Positions 19,653 to 28,110 of a stretch of 64,000 nucleotides of DNA are shown piece by piece. The stretch is from NCBI RefSeq assembly GCF_024722015.1, contig NZ_JANQBD010000002.1, positions 248,001-312,000 of the forward strand, given 5' to 3'. The notes under the pieces were generated by a model that saw nothing but the letters and a program-made list of their open reading frames with translations, was not told the origin of the DNA and did not search any database. How positions within the stretch are numbered: the stretch's first letter is position 1; each line of letters opens with the position of its first letter. A program made the position numbers and the translations under genes. The stretch is from Paenibacillus radicis (ex Xue et al. 2023). Lineage in GTDB: Bacteria; Bacillota; Bacilli; Paenibacillales; NBRC-103111.

Positions 19653-20657
19653 TCATCGGATTATTGGTATAACTTGCGAATGTGCTTGTGTATACGGCTT
19701 TATCAGATTGAATAGATAAGCGAGCCCAGCATCCAATTCCCTGATCTCGTAATCGGCGATTTCCTCCGGTGAAGCGCCTTTCTCGAAGGGTGTTCTCCAA
19801 TCTCCCTTATTCCTGGCAGTGTCTTCGATAAAGCGGAGCAGGCGGGTCAACTGGCGGGCGGAACGCTCTGGATATTCCGTCCAGAAGTCCTCCTCCAGAA
19901 CCCTTACATGTCTGGCCTCCAATGCGCCGTGTTCGACCGACATAGTGATCTGTGGGTTAACAACGTTAAAGATGCGCAGCAATTCTGGAAAATTAATTAC
20001 TCCCTGCCCAAGCGGCTTGCGAACCAGCCGATATCCTTCCTCCGACCAATAAACGGCATATTCTTTCAAATGTACGTTTTTTACATAAGGAGCAATTCGG
20101 CGGAAGAAGTCGACCGGCTCTTCAGCCGTAGCCAAGGGGTTGCCCGTATCGAGGGTGATTCCGAAGCGGTCTGAGCCGATCGTTTCGCAAAGCCAGATCA
20201 GCTCTTCCGATGCCAAATCCTGATGGTTTTCCACGCTAAGAGACGGACCCGACGGGTCGACCGAATCCATCACTTCTTGGAATGAGCTCAATATGGTTTG
20301 AAGAAACGGCTGCCAAGTCCCTGCCATATGTCGGCGGTCTCCGCCGAGCTTGGCTCCGCCAACAACTGTTCTCACCGTCAGTGCCCCAATACGCTTCGCA
20401 AGCTTCATGGCTTCAATCAAGCTCGTCGGATCGTAGCCTCCCGCTCCTATGTTGATGAACATTCCTTTCTGCTGAGCATAATCGGCGATTTCATCGGCAT
20501 CACTGCTTTGTACCATCCCAAACGGTATCTCAGCTCCCTGAAGCCCATACGACTCAGCCGTATGCAAAAGCTCCAACGCTGTAATTCGCTCCCGGTTCGC
20601 ATTCTTATGAAGACCCATGGCATAAACAGTTCCGTTAACCGTAAGACCGAATCTCAT
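19653..20657 (-). CDS. Sugar phosphate isomerase/epimerase-like TIM-barrel protein
   Basis: 334 residues from ATG 20657, selected because GGAGG is eight bases upstream (20681 is the longest open start). It has the AP-endonuclease-2/xylose-isomerase-like barrel pattern: AESYGLQGAEIPFG, SVENHQDLAS, GITLDTGNP and VKNVHLKEY, giving the usual Glu/Asp/His metal ligands. Members epimerise or isomerise keto-sugars and inososes. It is one of three paralogous barrels in the operon; they are diverged enough to catalyse different steps. Substrate unknown. Confidence 0.85.
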   Translation of the reverse strand: MRFGLTVNGTVYAMGLHKNANRERITALELLHTAESYGLQGAEIPFGMVQSSDADEIADYAQQKGMFINIGAGGYDPTSLIEAMKLAKRIGALTVRTVVGGAKLGGDRRHMAGTWQPFLQTILSSFQEVMDSVDPSGPSLSVENHQDLASEELIWLCETIGSDRFGITLDTGNPLATAEEPVDFFRRIAPYVKNVHLKEYAVYWSEEGYRLVRKPLGQGVINFPELLRIFNVVNPQITMSVEHGALEARHVRVLEEDFWTEYPERSARQLTRLLRFIEDTARNKGDWRTPFEKGASPEEIADYEIRELDAGLAYLFNLIKPYTQAHSQVIPIIR

Positions 20658-20705
20658 CACAACCGCCTCCTCCTGATTCATTATCTTCGGTTGTTCAGCT
20701 AGCCA

Positions 20706-21476
20706 TCATAACCCGAGTCCACCGTTGATGTGAAGCTCAGTACCTGTTATTTGACTCGCTTCGTCAGATAGCAGGAAGACCGTTCCATGAGCTATATCCT
20801 CCGGTGTCTGCATACGGCCGCTTGGAATGTATGACTCAGCCCTTTTTCGCAATTCATCGGGACTTAAACCTCTGCTTTGATGCAGTTCGATCTCCCCCTC
20901 AGAGGCAACCCAGCCTACTGTGATCCAATTCGAACGGATACGGTCTCTTCCATAATGACCGGCGATATGACGGTTTAAGGTCAGCATTGCTCCCTTCGAG
21001 CATGAATAAGCAGCAAGCTCCTTCCCGCCCTTGTAGCCGTTCGTGGAACCCATTTGAACAATTGAGCCTCCACCTGTCTTCATCATGGACTGAATCGCAT
21101 ACATCGAGCAGAAAAAAGCGCCTTTAATATTGACTGCAAAAATGGAGTCGAACATCTCCTCCGGCGTATCGGTCATAGTTCCACGCGGAAATATGCCGGC
21201 ATTGTTGACAAGACCGTCAACCCTTCCAAATCGAGCCTCCGTTTCATCAATCAGCTGTTTGCAAACCGGCTCCCTGCTGATATCTCCCTTTATAAATAAA
21301 GCTTCCGCTCCAAATTTCTCCCGGATATCATGAACAACTCGCTCCCCGTCCTGCTCATTTCTTCCGTTAATGACGACGCGCGCCCCTTCGCTAGCCGCCA
21401 TCAGCGCTACGCCTGCTCCGATTCCCTTCGTTCCTCCTGTCACGATTACAACCTTTCCCGCTAACCGGTTAGCCAT
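20706..21476 (-). CDS. Short-chain dehydrogenase/reductase (SDR), glucose-dehydrogenase-like
   Basis: 256 residues from ATG 21476, preceded by AGGAAAGGGG. The cofactor motif TGGTKGIG is at 13-20, NNAG at 91-94, with catalytic Ser144, Tyr157 and Lys161 and the C-terminal ITGTELHINGGLGL typical of classical SDRs. Longer in-frame starts run into the inserted repeat element at 21512-21678 and are rejected. It follows the inserted element in the operon and precedes an isomerase by ~50 bp. Predicted to oxidise a sugar or sugar acid with NAD(P)+; exact substrate unknown. Confidence 0.9.
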   Translation of the reverse strand: MANRLAGKVVIVTGGTKGIGAGVALMAASEGARVVINGRNEQDGERVVHDIREKFGAEALFIKGDISREPVCKQLIDETEARFGRVDGLVNNAGIFPRGTMTDTPEEMFDSIFAVNIKGAFFCSMYAIQSMMKTGGGSIVQMGSTNGYKGGKELAAYSCSKGAMLTLNRHIAGHYGRDRIRSNWITVGWVASEGEIELHQSRGLSPDELRKRAESYIPSGRMQTPEDIAHGTVFLLSDEASQITGTELHINGGLGL

Positions 21477-21511
21477 CGATTTTATGCCCCTTTCCTGATT
21501 AAATAGTGTGA

Positions 21512-21678
21512 GTTCAAAAAGTCGACATTTCAGCACCGAGAAGTTTGCCTGAACCTGAAGAAGGAGGAGCGGAGTTTAGGCAAACCTAAATGAGCACCGG
21601 ACTTCGAAGGTGAATGCAAGATTCGATGTCGAGTAATCTTCCTATGCTGCTTCGTGATCAAATGGTGACTTTTTGAAC
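21512..21678. mobile_element. MITE-like 167-bp element inside the catabolic operon
   Basis: Bounded by the inverted ends GTTCAAAAAGTC and GACTTTTTGAAC (12 bp exact; CATTT is also shared after two mismatches). It has no open frame of its own and fills almost exactly the gap between the isomerase stop (21685) and the SDR start (21476). No target duplication is obvious. The size, ends and lack of coding suit a non-autonomous miniature element or a dispersed intergenic repeat. Confidence 0.7.
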
Positions 21679-21684
21679 AACCTC

Positions 21685-22509
21685 TTACAAACGGTACGTA
21701 TTGAAAATCGAATCCAAACCTGACTTGGCAACCTCAAGGGCACTCTTCTCACCGTAACTCTCGATAAACAATTCCAGTGACAAATATCCGTTGTAGCCGA
21801 TATCGTGCAAAGAGGCTGCAAACTGCCGCGATGGGGCGCTGCCGTCGCCTGGAAATACGCGGTCCCGATCAGCGATTGCCTCTCTTGCCGGCTCCGCAGG
21901 GTAATCATTCACGTGCACAATACCGATTCTATCCCCGTTCAAATAGGTAAGCCCGTTAATGCTACTTCTTCCGGTATACATATGAAACGGATCGATCAAC
22001 AGCCTGGCATCGGGAACATTACTTTCCATAGCCACATACACAGCTTCACTAAGTGTAGAAAGCTTCTTCGCCCTCCCCCAAAATTCCAAGTAGGGCTCGA
22101 CGCCAATCCGCTTCGCCATATCAGATAGCTCCGCATAATGGGCAGCCATCCGCTCCAATGAAACAGGCCCCACGTTTCCAAACGGCGGCGCTGCAACAGC
22201 TTGGCAGCCCAGCTCGGCCAGCATGATCATCTCCCGTTCTGCCTGCTTCAGACCTTGCGCTCTTATAGCATCATCCGTATCGGCCCATTTAAAAAAAGCA
22301 ATTGCATTAACAACCGGGATACCCGTGTCCGCAATATACCGTTTCAGTTCCTGAATCATGCCTCCACTGGACAAATAGGCTTCAACGTCCCGGATCCAAA
22401 TTTCAATGCCTTCATAGCCGGCCTCGGCGGCAATCCGAACTTGCTCCCTGATATCCAGCTTGAAAGGGATTAAGGTGGAGGCATTTAATGCTGTTTTAAA
22501 TGGAAACAT
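21685..22509 (-). CDS. Sugar phosphate isomerase/epimerase-like TIM-barrel protein
   Basis: 274 residues, the usual length of the IolE/IolI/hydroxypyruvate-isomerase-like barrel family. Visible blocks: EAGYEGIEIWIRD, YLEFWGRAK, ARLLIDPFHMYTG, IGIVHVNDYP and LSLELF, which carry the Glu, Asp, His and Glu metal ligands. It follows the second Gfo/Idh/MocA gene by 35 bp. A role in isomerising a keto-sugar or keto-inositol produced by that dehydrogenase is the simplest reading. The MITE-like element starts six bases past its stop. Confidence 0.87.
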   Translation of the reverse strand: MFPFKTALNASTLIPFKLDIREQVRIAAEAGYEGIEIWIRDVEAYLSSGGMIQELKRYIADTGIPVVNAIAFFKWADTDDAIRAQGLKQAEREMIMLAELGCQAVAAPPFGNVGPVSLERMAAHYAELSDMAKRIGVEPYLEFWGRAKKLSTLSEAVYVAMESNVPDARLLIDPFHMYTGRSSINGLTYLNGDRIGIVHVNDYPAEPAREAIADRDRVFPGDGSAPSRQFAASLHDIGYNGYLSLELFIESYGEKSALEVAKSGLDSIFNTYRL

Positions 22510-22544
22510 CGGCCTAGTCCTTTCTATCTTTGAAATTCATGATT

Positions 22545-23600
22545 TTATAGCTCAACCTGTATCGTCTTTTGTTCACGGCTGCTTTGCAGAGCCAGCTCTA
22601 TCAGTCGAATGGCCGTTCGTGCTTGTTCCGGCTTTACTTCGAGCTCAGCATGTCCCCTGATATGATCCGCGACATTTTGGAAATATGATGCATAAGCGCC
22701 GTTAAGTGTCTCAATTCGGCCTTCTATATGAAGGCCTCCTATGGATGTATTCAGCTTGCCCCAAAGCTCCGCAGCCTCCATCCCCCAGCCGGGAGACGCT
22801 GGCGTCAACCCACGCTTCAACGCCTCCTCCTGCGGATCGATACCGTATTTGACGAAAGAACCTTTCGTTCCGTGCAAAATGTAGCGTGGACCTGGCTCCC
22901 GAACAAGCTGAGAAGAATTCAGATTCACCTTCAGTCCGCTTTCGTAGCCAAGTGTCACGTCGAAATAATCATCTGCTAAGGAGCCTTCCCGCTGAATCCG
23001 AATGTCAGCACGTATTGTCTGCGGGATCCCAAATAAGCAAAGCGCTTGATCAAGAAAATGTACGCCGAGATCGTAAAATACACCTGCACCGAGTGCATCG
23101 CTGTTACGCCATCTGCCTGTCGCAGCAATCGGATTGTAGCGGTCCCAGTGAAACTCACATTCAGTCAAGCTGCCAATCAACTCCTGTTTGAGCAGCTCCC
23201 GGATGGTCAAGAAATCACCGTCCCAGCGGCGGTTATGGAAAACGCTTAATACTTTGCCTTGTTCCTTCGCCAGATCGATCAGTTCGTCGGCTTCCGCAGA
23301 ATTCGTTGTAAACGGCTTTTCTACAATAACGTGCTTTCCCGCTAAAAGAGCGTCCTTCACAAACCGATAATGATCGGTGCTTGGCGTCGTGACGACGACC
23401 AAGTCAATAGTGTCATCCTCATATAATTGCTGTACGTCGGGAACTACATTGACCCAAGGGTACCTCTCTTTAGAGGCCTCTGTTCGTCGTTCAACCACTA
23501 CGGACAGCTTTAAATCGGGAACGCAGATAATGACTGGAGCATGGAAGGTCCGGCCGGCGAAGCCGTATCCGATCAACCCGACTCGAATACGCTCGTTCAT
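22545..23600 (-). CDS. Gfo/Idh/MocA family oxidoreductase
   Basis: 351 residues. N-terminal Rossmann fold (VGLIGYGFAGR at about 7-17), the family EKPFTT motif near residue 95, where the lysine is catalytic, and a C-terminal alpha/beta domain. Members oxidise or reduce sugars and inositols with tightly bound NAD(P), often at C3. The ATG overlaps the stop of the preceding isomerase gene as ATGA, so translation is coupled. The protein resembles the YvaA/IolX-like branch in its GRTFHAPVI start, but the substrate cannot be assigned. Confidence 0.92.
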   Translation of the reverse strand: MNERIRVGLIGYGFAGRTFHAPVIICVPDLKLSVVVERRTEASKERYPWVNVVPDVQQLYEDDTIDLVVVTTPSTDHYRFVKDALLAGKHVIVEKPFTTNSAEADELIDLAKEQGKVLSVFHNRRWDGDFLTIRELLKQELIGSLTECEFHWDRYNPIAATGRWRNSDALGAGVFYDLGVHFLDQALCLFGIPQTIRADIRIQREGSLADDYFDVTLGYESGLKVNLNSSQLVREPGPRYILHGTKGSFVKYGIDPQEEALKRGLTPASPGWGMEAAELWGKLNTSIGGLHIEGRIETLNGAYASYFQNVADHIRGHAELEVKPEQARTAIRLIELALQSSREQKTIQVEL

Positions 23601-24346
23601 TCTACAAACCCCATTTTTTTCAAATTACTGAAGCTTATAGCCAGACTTTCAAAAGCTGACCGACGGGAGCCGTCCTGCTCGACCACCAGCCATTGCGTGC
23701 CGATTTCTTCCGCAGCTTTTACAATGTCCGTAAAGTCAAGAATACCTTCTCCGATTTCCGCAAAAAACTGTTCCTCACCTGGCTCCATATCCTTGATGTG
23801 GAGGAGCGGGCATCGATTCGGCAGCCTGCGCAAGTATTCTGCCGGATCTTCCCCGCCTCTTTTCACCCAGTATGTATCCAGTTCCATCTTAACCAGCTCG
23901 GGATCGGTTTCGCGAAGTAATATATCGTATGCATATTCACCATCATATCTTGTAAATTCCCAGTTATGGTTGTGATACAAAAATTGGATGCCCCGCTGCC
24001 GGCAATTTTCGCCGATTCGATTAAAAATCGCCGCCGACTCGATAACCGCTTGCTTGGAATCAAACCTCGAGGAATGCGCGATCCAGCCCCCGCCCACTTC
24101 CTGCAAATAATCGATTAAAGCGTCAAGACCGTCGGTCAGCACATCGATTCTTGCGTGTGCACTGATAACCTGAAGCCCCAGTCTTTCCAGATGTGCTTTC
24201 TGTTGGCCGATCGTCATGCCTTCCGGGGGAGGACCCGATTCAATGCCGCGATAACCGATCTCCGCCACCTTTTCCAACGAACCCAAGTAATCCTGCTTCA
24301 TTTCTTCCCGTATCGTATACGGCTGTACCGCAACCGGAAATTTCAT
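23597..24346 (-). CDS. Sugar phosphate isomerase/epimerase-like TIM-barrel protein
   Basis: 249 residues from ATG 24346 (AAAGGA 11 bases upstream; ATG 24358 has its site jammed against it). Barrel blocks IGYRGIESG, FLYHNHNWEF, KMELDTYWVKRGG, CPLLHIKDM and WLVVEQDGS contain the expected metal ligands; the YHNHNWEF and LDTYWV signature is typical of inosose/3-keto-sugar-type barrels beside Gfo/Idh/MocA genes. Its stop overlaps the next start (ATGA), tying it closely to that dehydrogenase. Confidence 0.88.
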   Translation of the reverse strand: MKFPVAVQPYTIREEMKQDYLGSLEKVAEIGYRGIESGPPPEGMTIGQQKAHLERLGLQVISAHARIDVLTDGLDALIDYLQEVGGGWIAHSSRFDSKQAVIESAAIFNRIGENCRQRGIQFLYHNHNWEFTRYDGEYAYDILLRETDPELVKMELDTYWVKRGGEDPAEYLRRLPNRCPLLHIKDMEPGEEQFFAEIGEGILDFTDIVKAAEEIGTQWLVVEQDGSRRSAFESLAISFSNLKKMGFVE

Positions 24347-24398
24347 GATCGCGCACATCCTTTCATTATTATGGTTTATTAAATTCAGCTATCTTGGT

Positions 24399-25514
24399 CT
24401 ATGCATCCAGAAGATTGTATTTCAAACCGAGCGGCAGTGGTGCCGGGCGATCGCAAGAAGCCTTCACGGCAACATGCCTTCCTGTTTCCGCGGATTCATG
24501 GATGCCGATCATCACGTCGAGCACATGCCGTGCCAAAGTGCCGCTAGCGCGGTGGGCCCGTCCCGAGCGGATAGCATAAGCCATATCGGCAACACCGATT
24601 CCTCTGCTGTTTTCAGTGAATCCATGCGAGTATGGAAATTCCTTGACTTCGCCGTTCTGCTGCTTAATCATAAGCGGACCGCTGAAATTATTCGGGTCGG
24701 GGACATAAAGAATGCCTTCCGTTCCGTAAATCTCCATACGCGGCGTGTATTTGAAACCTTCCTTCGCTGCTTGAAGTCCGGCAATAACTCCATTGTCAAA
24801 TTGCAGTGAGGCAGCTATGTTCGTCGGTGCTTCTACAGGCACTGTTATGCCATAGTGCGGGGATAACGGATTGTCGACTGTAATTTGCTGCTTCAATTGA
24901 GCTGCAAACCCGCTGACACTGCCGATAGGACCGAGCAAAAATACCATGGCCGTAAGATAGTACGGTCCCATATCGAACAAGGGGTCACCGCCCAATCGAA
25001 GGAAGTTTTGAAAGTTCGGATGCAGGCCGCCAGATCCTCCCCCCATAAAAATCGATCCATTTGCGGCATACGGAGTACCTATCCAACCATCATCAATCAG
25101 CTTCCTGCATGTCTGTAAACCTCCACCGAGAAAAGTATCCGGTGCACACCCGACACGAAGACCCTTGGCTTCGGCAAGGGCAAGCACTTGATCCGCTTCT
25201 TCCCGATTCAAGGCAAACGGCTTCTCTGTATATACATGCTTGCCGGCTTCAAGCGCTTTCATATTGATCAGCGCATGAACCTTGGGAGCAGTCAAGTTCA
25301 TAACGATTTCAATTTCGGGATCGGCCAGCAGCTCCTCTACCGAGCAAGCTCTCGGGACCCCAAATTCGTCAGCCTGTTGTCGGGCTAGCTCAGGGACCAA
25401 ATCCGCACACGCGGTTACCTCCAAAATGTCAAACGTTTGTGTGCAGTTTTTCAAATAAATGCCACTGATCTGGCCGCAGCCGATCAAGCCAATCTTCACT
25501 TTTTTCATTCCCAT
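24399..25514 (-). CDS. Gfo/Idh/MocA family oxidoreductase, first gene of the catabolic operon
   Basis: 371 residues from ATG 25514, chosen because AAAGGA lies seven bases upstream; longer in-frame starts up to 25556 have none. Rossmann motif GLIGCGQISG at 9-18, YTEKPFAL near residue 95-102 with the catalytic lysine, and the C-terminal domain with FDMGPYYLT, the usual histidine/tyrosine region of family dehydrogenases. Heads the eight-gene operon, about 90 bp downstream of promoter module B. Two different Gfo/Idh/MocA enzymes in one operon suggest two redox steps on the sugar ring, or oxidation followed by re-reduction after epimerisation. Confidence 0.91.
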   Translation of the reverse strand: MGMKKVKIGLIGCGQISGIYLKNCTQTFDILEVTACADLVPELARQQADEFGVPRACSVEELLADPEIEIVMNLTAPKVHALINMKALEAGKHVYTEKPFALNREEADQVLALAEAKGLRVGCAPDTFLGGGLQTCRKLIDDGWIGTPYAANGSIFMGGGSGGLHPNFQNFLRLGGDPLFDMGPYYLTAMVFLLGPIGSVSGFAAQLKQQITVDNPLSPHYGITVPVEAPTNIAASLQFDNGVIAGLQAAKEGFKYTPRMEIYGTEGILYVPDPNNFSGPLMIKQQNGEVKEFPYSHGFTENSRGIGVADMAYAIRSGRAHRASGTLARHVLDVMIGIHESAETGRHVAVKASCDRPAPLPLGLKYNLLDA

Positions 25515-25603
25515 GATCGCTTCCTTTCTGACATTAGTCCTTTTGAATGAATGCATTGTTATGAAAAGAACATTTGCTGCAGTCAGATGACTGCCGACTC
25601 CTC

Positions 25604-25693
25604 CAGCATAATACGGCCATCATCCCCATGACTACTGCCAGTTGTATAGTTTGACGCAATTGCAAGTATCATTTTTAAACATTACTGTCTGTT
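25604..25693 (-). promoter_or_regulatory. Promoter/operator module B of the sugar regulon
   Basis: Gapless 64/90 match to module A at 15258-15347, with the same conserved blocks: minus-strand TATTAT -10, CTATACAACTG over the -35 zone, and GTTTAAAAATG flanked by CAG-N-CAGTAA about 50 bp upstream. It drives the catabolic operon starting at 25514 and is the main evidence that both operons answer to one regulator. Confidence 0.7.
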
Positions 25694-25870
25694 CTCATAG
25701 TTCATCCTCATTCCAGCATCCTTTTAACTTATCTCCAGTTAATTTGGCGAAGCTCAAGTAAACCAGGCAGTTTGATACAAACGATAACCTTTCGGTGGAA
25801 AGGCATGCACTGGAGCCGTCCTCATGTAACGTCGCTGGCGTTGTTTTTACTGTAATTTCAGACTACAAAA

Positions 25871-25897
25871 AGATCTGCAGCATTGAGAAGCAGATCT
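25871..25897 (-). terminator. Terminator of the serine hydrolase gene
   Basis: Perfect 8-bp stem AGATCTGC/GCAGATCT around an 11-nt loop; on the minus strand TTTTTG follows directly. It starts about a dozen bases after the stop at 25909. Confidence 0.85.
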
Positions 25898-25908
25898 CAC
25901 TATAATAT

Positions 25909-27072
25909 CTATTCGATCGATCCATAGATGACGGCACGTAATCTCGGGTGAATATATGGCTCAAGACTTGGCAGCATCTGCTGCATATAAACAACGGATA
26001 GCTGCTCCTGCGGATCGATCAATACCCACGATCCTGCGAGGCCTGCCCAGCCAAATTCGCCTGGCGATCCGTTGATACCACCATCTGCGGGGTTCATCAT
26101 GACACGAACTCCCAACCCATAGCCATAGCCTTTCTGCTGCGGCCAATTGTAATCATTTAGCTGCTGTGGCCCCAAATGATTAGTGGCCATCAATTGCACC
26201 GTCTTCCGGCTTAGAATCCGGACGCCATCCAGATCGCCGCCTTTCGCAAGCGCCTGCGCAAATCGACTGTAATCACTGATCGTTGACAAGAGGCCCGATC
26301 CGCCGCTCTCATGGTTACATCCCGGCTGATAAGGGGCGTCCATAGAAACATTAGGGATCAGTACACCGTCCTCTGAACGGTTATACATCTTACAAAGCCT
26401 ATCACGTTTATCCTCGGATATACGGAATGAGGTATCATTCATACCCAACGGTTCAAATATCTGCTTCTTCAAAAAGTCTCCGAATGATTCACCAGATAGC
26501 ACCTCAATTAAAGCGGCAAGTACATCATGACTCGTACCATACTTCCAGTGTGTACCTGGATCGAATGCAAGTGGAATGGTAGCAAGAGCTTTAGATAGAG
26601 CTCGAATATCCTTCGTAAAAGCATCCTCCATCATGATTCGGGTCAATCGCTCGGTTTCTAAATTGTCCCCACCGTATGTAAGCCCTGAAGTCATGGTGAA
26701 CAAATCTTTGATCCGAATGGAAGCTGATGCGGGAGATGTAGATCTTACACCGAAATCGTTAAATCGGTAAACCTGCGGATTTTTAAACTCAGGCAAATAC
26801 TCCTCGAGGGGATCATTTAGAAGAAACAGTCCCTTTTCATACAGCATTAGCGCTGCAGCGCATGTAACCACTTTAGTCATAGAATAAATTCGATAAATGG
26901 TGTCAGGTTCGAGCTTTGTTTTCTTTTCCAAATCTGCATACCCAAAGCTTTCCTGATACATTAATTGTCCATTTCTGACAACAATGCAAGCACATCCAGC
27001 AGGTCCTTTTTCCACCCATCCCTTAAGCAGCGGAGTTAAGCGTTCTTGTAAGAGTTTCAATAGTCTATCCAT
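25909..27072 (-). CDS. Serine hydrolase, class C beta-lactamase/esterase-like family
   Basis: 387 residues without a clear signal peptide, so probably cytoplasmic. The nucleophile motif SMTK is at 64-67, where the serine and lysine are catalytic. A second motif around Y178 (WKYGTSHDV) and a late GGINGSPGEFGWAGLAG block stand in for the KTG/HxG element, as in family VIII esterases and D-aminopeptidase-like proteins. It is monocistronic, with its own terminator. True beta-lactamase activity is not implied; many relatives are esterases. AAAGGAG abuts the ATG, and a TTG six codons in would have more normal spacing. Confidence 0.87.
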   Translation of the reverse strand: MDRLLKLLQERLTPLLKGWVEKGPAGCACIVVRNGQLMYQESFGYADLEKKTKLEPDTIYRIYSMTKVVTCAAALMLYEKGLFLLNDPLEEYLPEFKNPQVYRFNDFGVRSTSPASASIRIKDLFTMTSGLTYGGDNLETERLTRIMMEDAFTKDIRALSKALATIPLAFDPGTHWKYGTSHDVLAALIEVLSGESFGDFLKKQIFEPLGMNDTSFRISEDKRDRLCKMYNRSEDGVLIPNVSMDAPYQPGCNHESGGSGLLSTISDYSRFAQALAKGGDLDGVRILSRKTVQLMATNHLGPQQLNDYNWPQQKGYGYGLGVRVMMNPADGGINGSPGEFGWAGLAGSWVLIDPQEQLSVVYMQQMLPSLEPYIHPRLRAVIYGSIE

Positions 27073-27206
27073 CTCCTTTCATCATCTAATATCTGAGTCC
27101 TTCGCTCGTTGTGTGCAGTTCCCTTCTTGCTGGCGAGCATAATTACTTCCATATTATACCACATCCCCTCCACGTTCTTCACGCAAAGATTGTCCTGTTT
27201 TATTGC

Positions 27207-27806
27207 TTATTCTGACGTATATTCCACCATCTCCACACTCTTTATCTCGACTTTGGAGATATTAGCCAAATCAAAGAATCCATTAGCTTTAACTCGAAAC
27301 GATTTTAGCTCGTCTTTTCCAATGTCTATTGCAAAAGCATGTACGGTTGGCACTGAGGTCTCATTGTCTAAGGTTATATCGATAGTAAAACCTATAATAT
27401 TTCTGTTATATAATGCCTCGTTCAGCTGAACCTGCCCGGTTATGTATGTTTCTCTTGGAGTTTGATTAGCGGATGTTAGGGCAACACTTATGTTCTTATC
27501 CTCGTCTGAGTAGGGAAATTCCTTATCTCTATTTTCTTTATAATCAATCGTAATCTGGTTTGGTTTATAATCGGGACTTGCAATGATTCCAACTGTTGCT
27601 CCCATGCTTTCTGTAACAAATCGGAGAGGTACATACACTTGACCGTTATAATTAAAAACTTGATATTCACTTGGTACGCTCTTCGTTTTTCCATTGAAAA
27701 TGAATTCTGAAGGAAACAATGTAACGTTGAATTCGTTGGCGGCCACTGCTACCGAAGATAGGGAGATAACAATGCCGCTTACAAATGCAATAATGAGCTT
27801 TTTCAT
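27207..27806 (-). CDS. Secreted protein with copper-amine-oxidase N-terminal (stalk) domain
   Basis: 199 residues. A signal peptide covers about 1-22 (KKLIIAFVSGIVISLSSVAVA). One stalk domain follows at about 28-90 with the hallmark VYVPLRFVTESMGATVG, a fold common in surface and secreted proteins of Paenibacillaceae. The C-terminal ~100 residues are a beta-rich domain with no recognised motif. The stalk domain is not an enzyme on its own; an extracellular binding or structural role is inferred. GAGGTG precedes the ATG. It is one of four such proteins in this window. Confidence 0.82.
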   Translation of the reverse strand: MKKLIIAFVSGIVISLSSVAVAANEFNVTLFPSEFIFNGKTKSVPSEYQVFNYNGQVYVPLRFVTESMGATVGIIASPDYKPNQITIDYKENRDKEFPYSDEDKNISVALTSANQTPRETYITGQVQLNEALYNRNIIGFTIDITLDNETSVPTVHAFAIDIGKDELKSFRVKANGFFDLANISKVEIKSVEMVEYTSE

Positions 27807-28110
27807 TAATCAAACACCTCGTTCAACTTGAGTCTTTTTATTAATATTTTATGTACTCACAAAAGCAAAGTGATAATCGTCTGTGCTTTCCACTCTTCCC
27901 CTCTTCCTAATTATTTCATTATGAAGTTTGTCGTAATAAGCGGCTGATTGGACCATACCTTCACAATCTCAAACTCAGCATCACCTGCCTTATATAAAAA
28001 AGAATCCTTGTTGGGCAAGAAGCATTAGCTGCTCCTCCACCTTATCAGGATTCTTCTTTATTGGATACATGTTTTAAAGTGCTAAATTAATTATAGTTTG
28101 ATGTTCTTCG
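27807..28110. other. 304-bp intergenic region
   Basis: Contains the promoter side of the stalk protein gene and the terminator of the ABC exporter operon (28000-28055). Nothing else was recognised. Confidence 0.5.
28000..28055 (-). terminator. Probable terminator of the TetR-ABC exporter operon
   Basis: Arms AAGAATCCT and AGGATTCTT enclose a 38-nt loop with a small inner stem (AGCA/TGCT). On the minus strand TTCTTTTTTATA follows. It lies about 55 bp after the operon's last stop. Confidence 0.7.

Larger units (their letters stand above)
25515..25908. other. 394-bp intergenic region
   Basis: Holds promoter module B (25604-25693) for the catabolic operon and the terminator of the serine hydrolase gene (25871-25897). 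Bases 25700-25860 show no recognisable gene, RNA or repeat. Confidence 0.6.

Noticed and set aside
21512..21678. Insertion sequence
   Set aside because: No transposase or open frame; only a short element with inverted ends.
25557..25860. Catabolite-responsive (cre) element near the sugar operons
   Set aside because: No sequence close enough to the cre consensus was found by eye in either promoter region.
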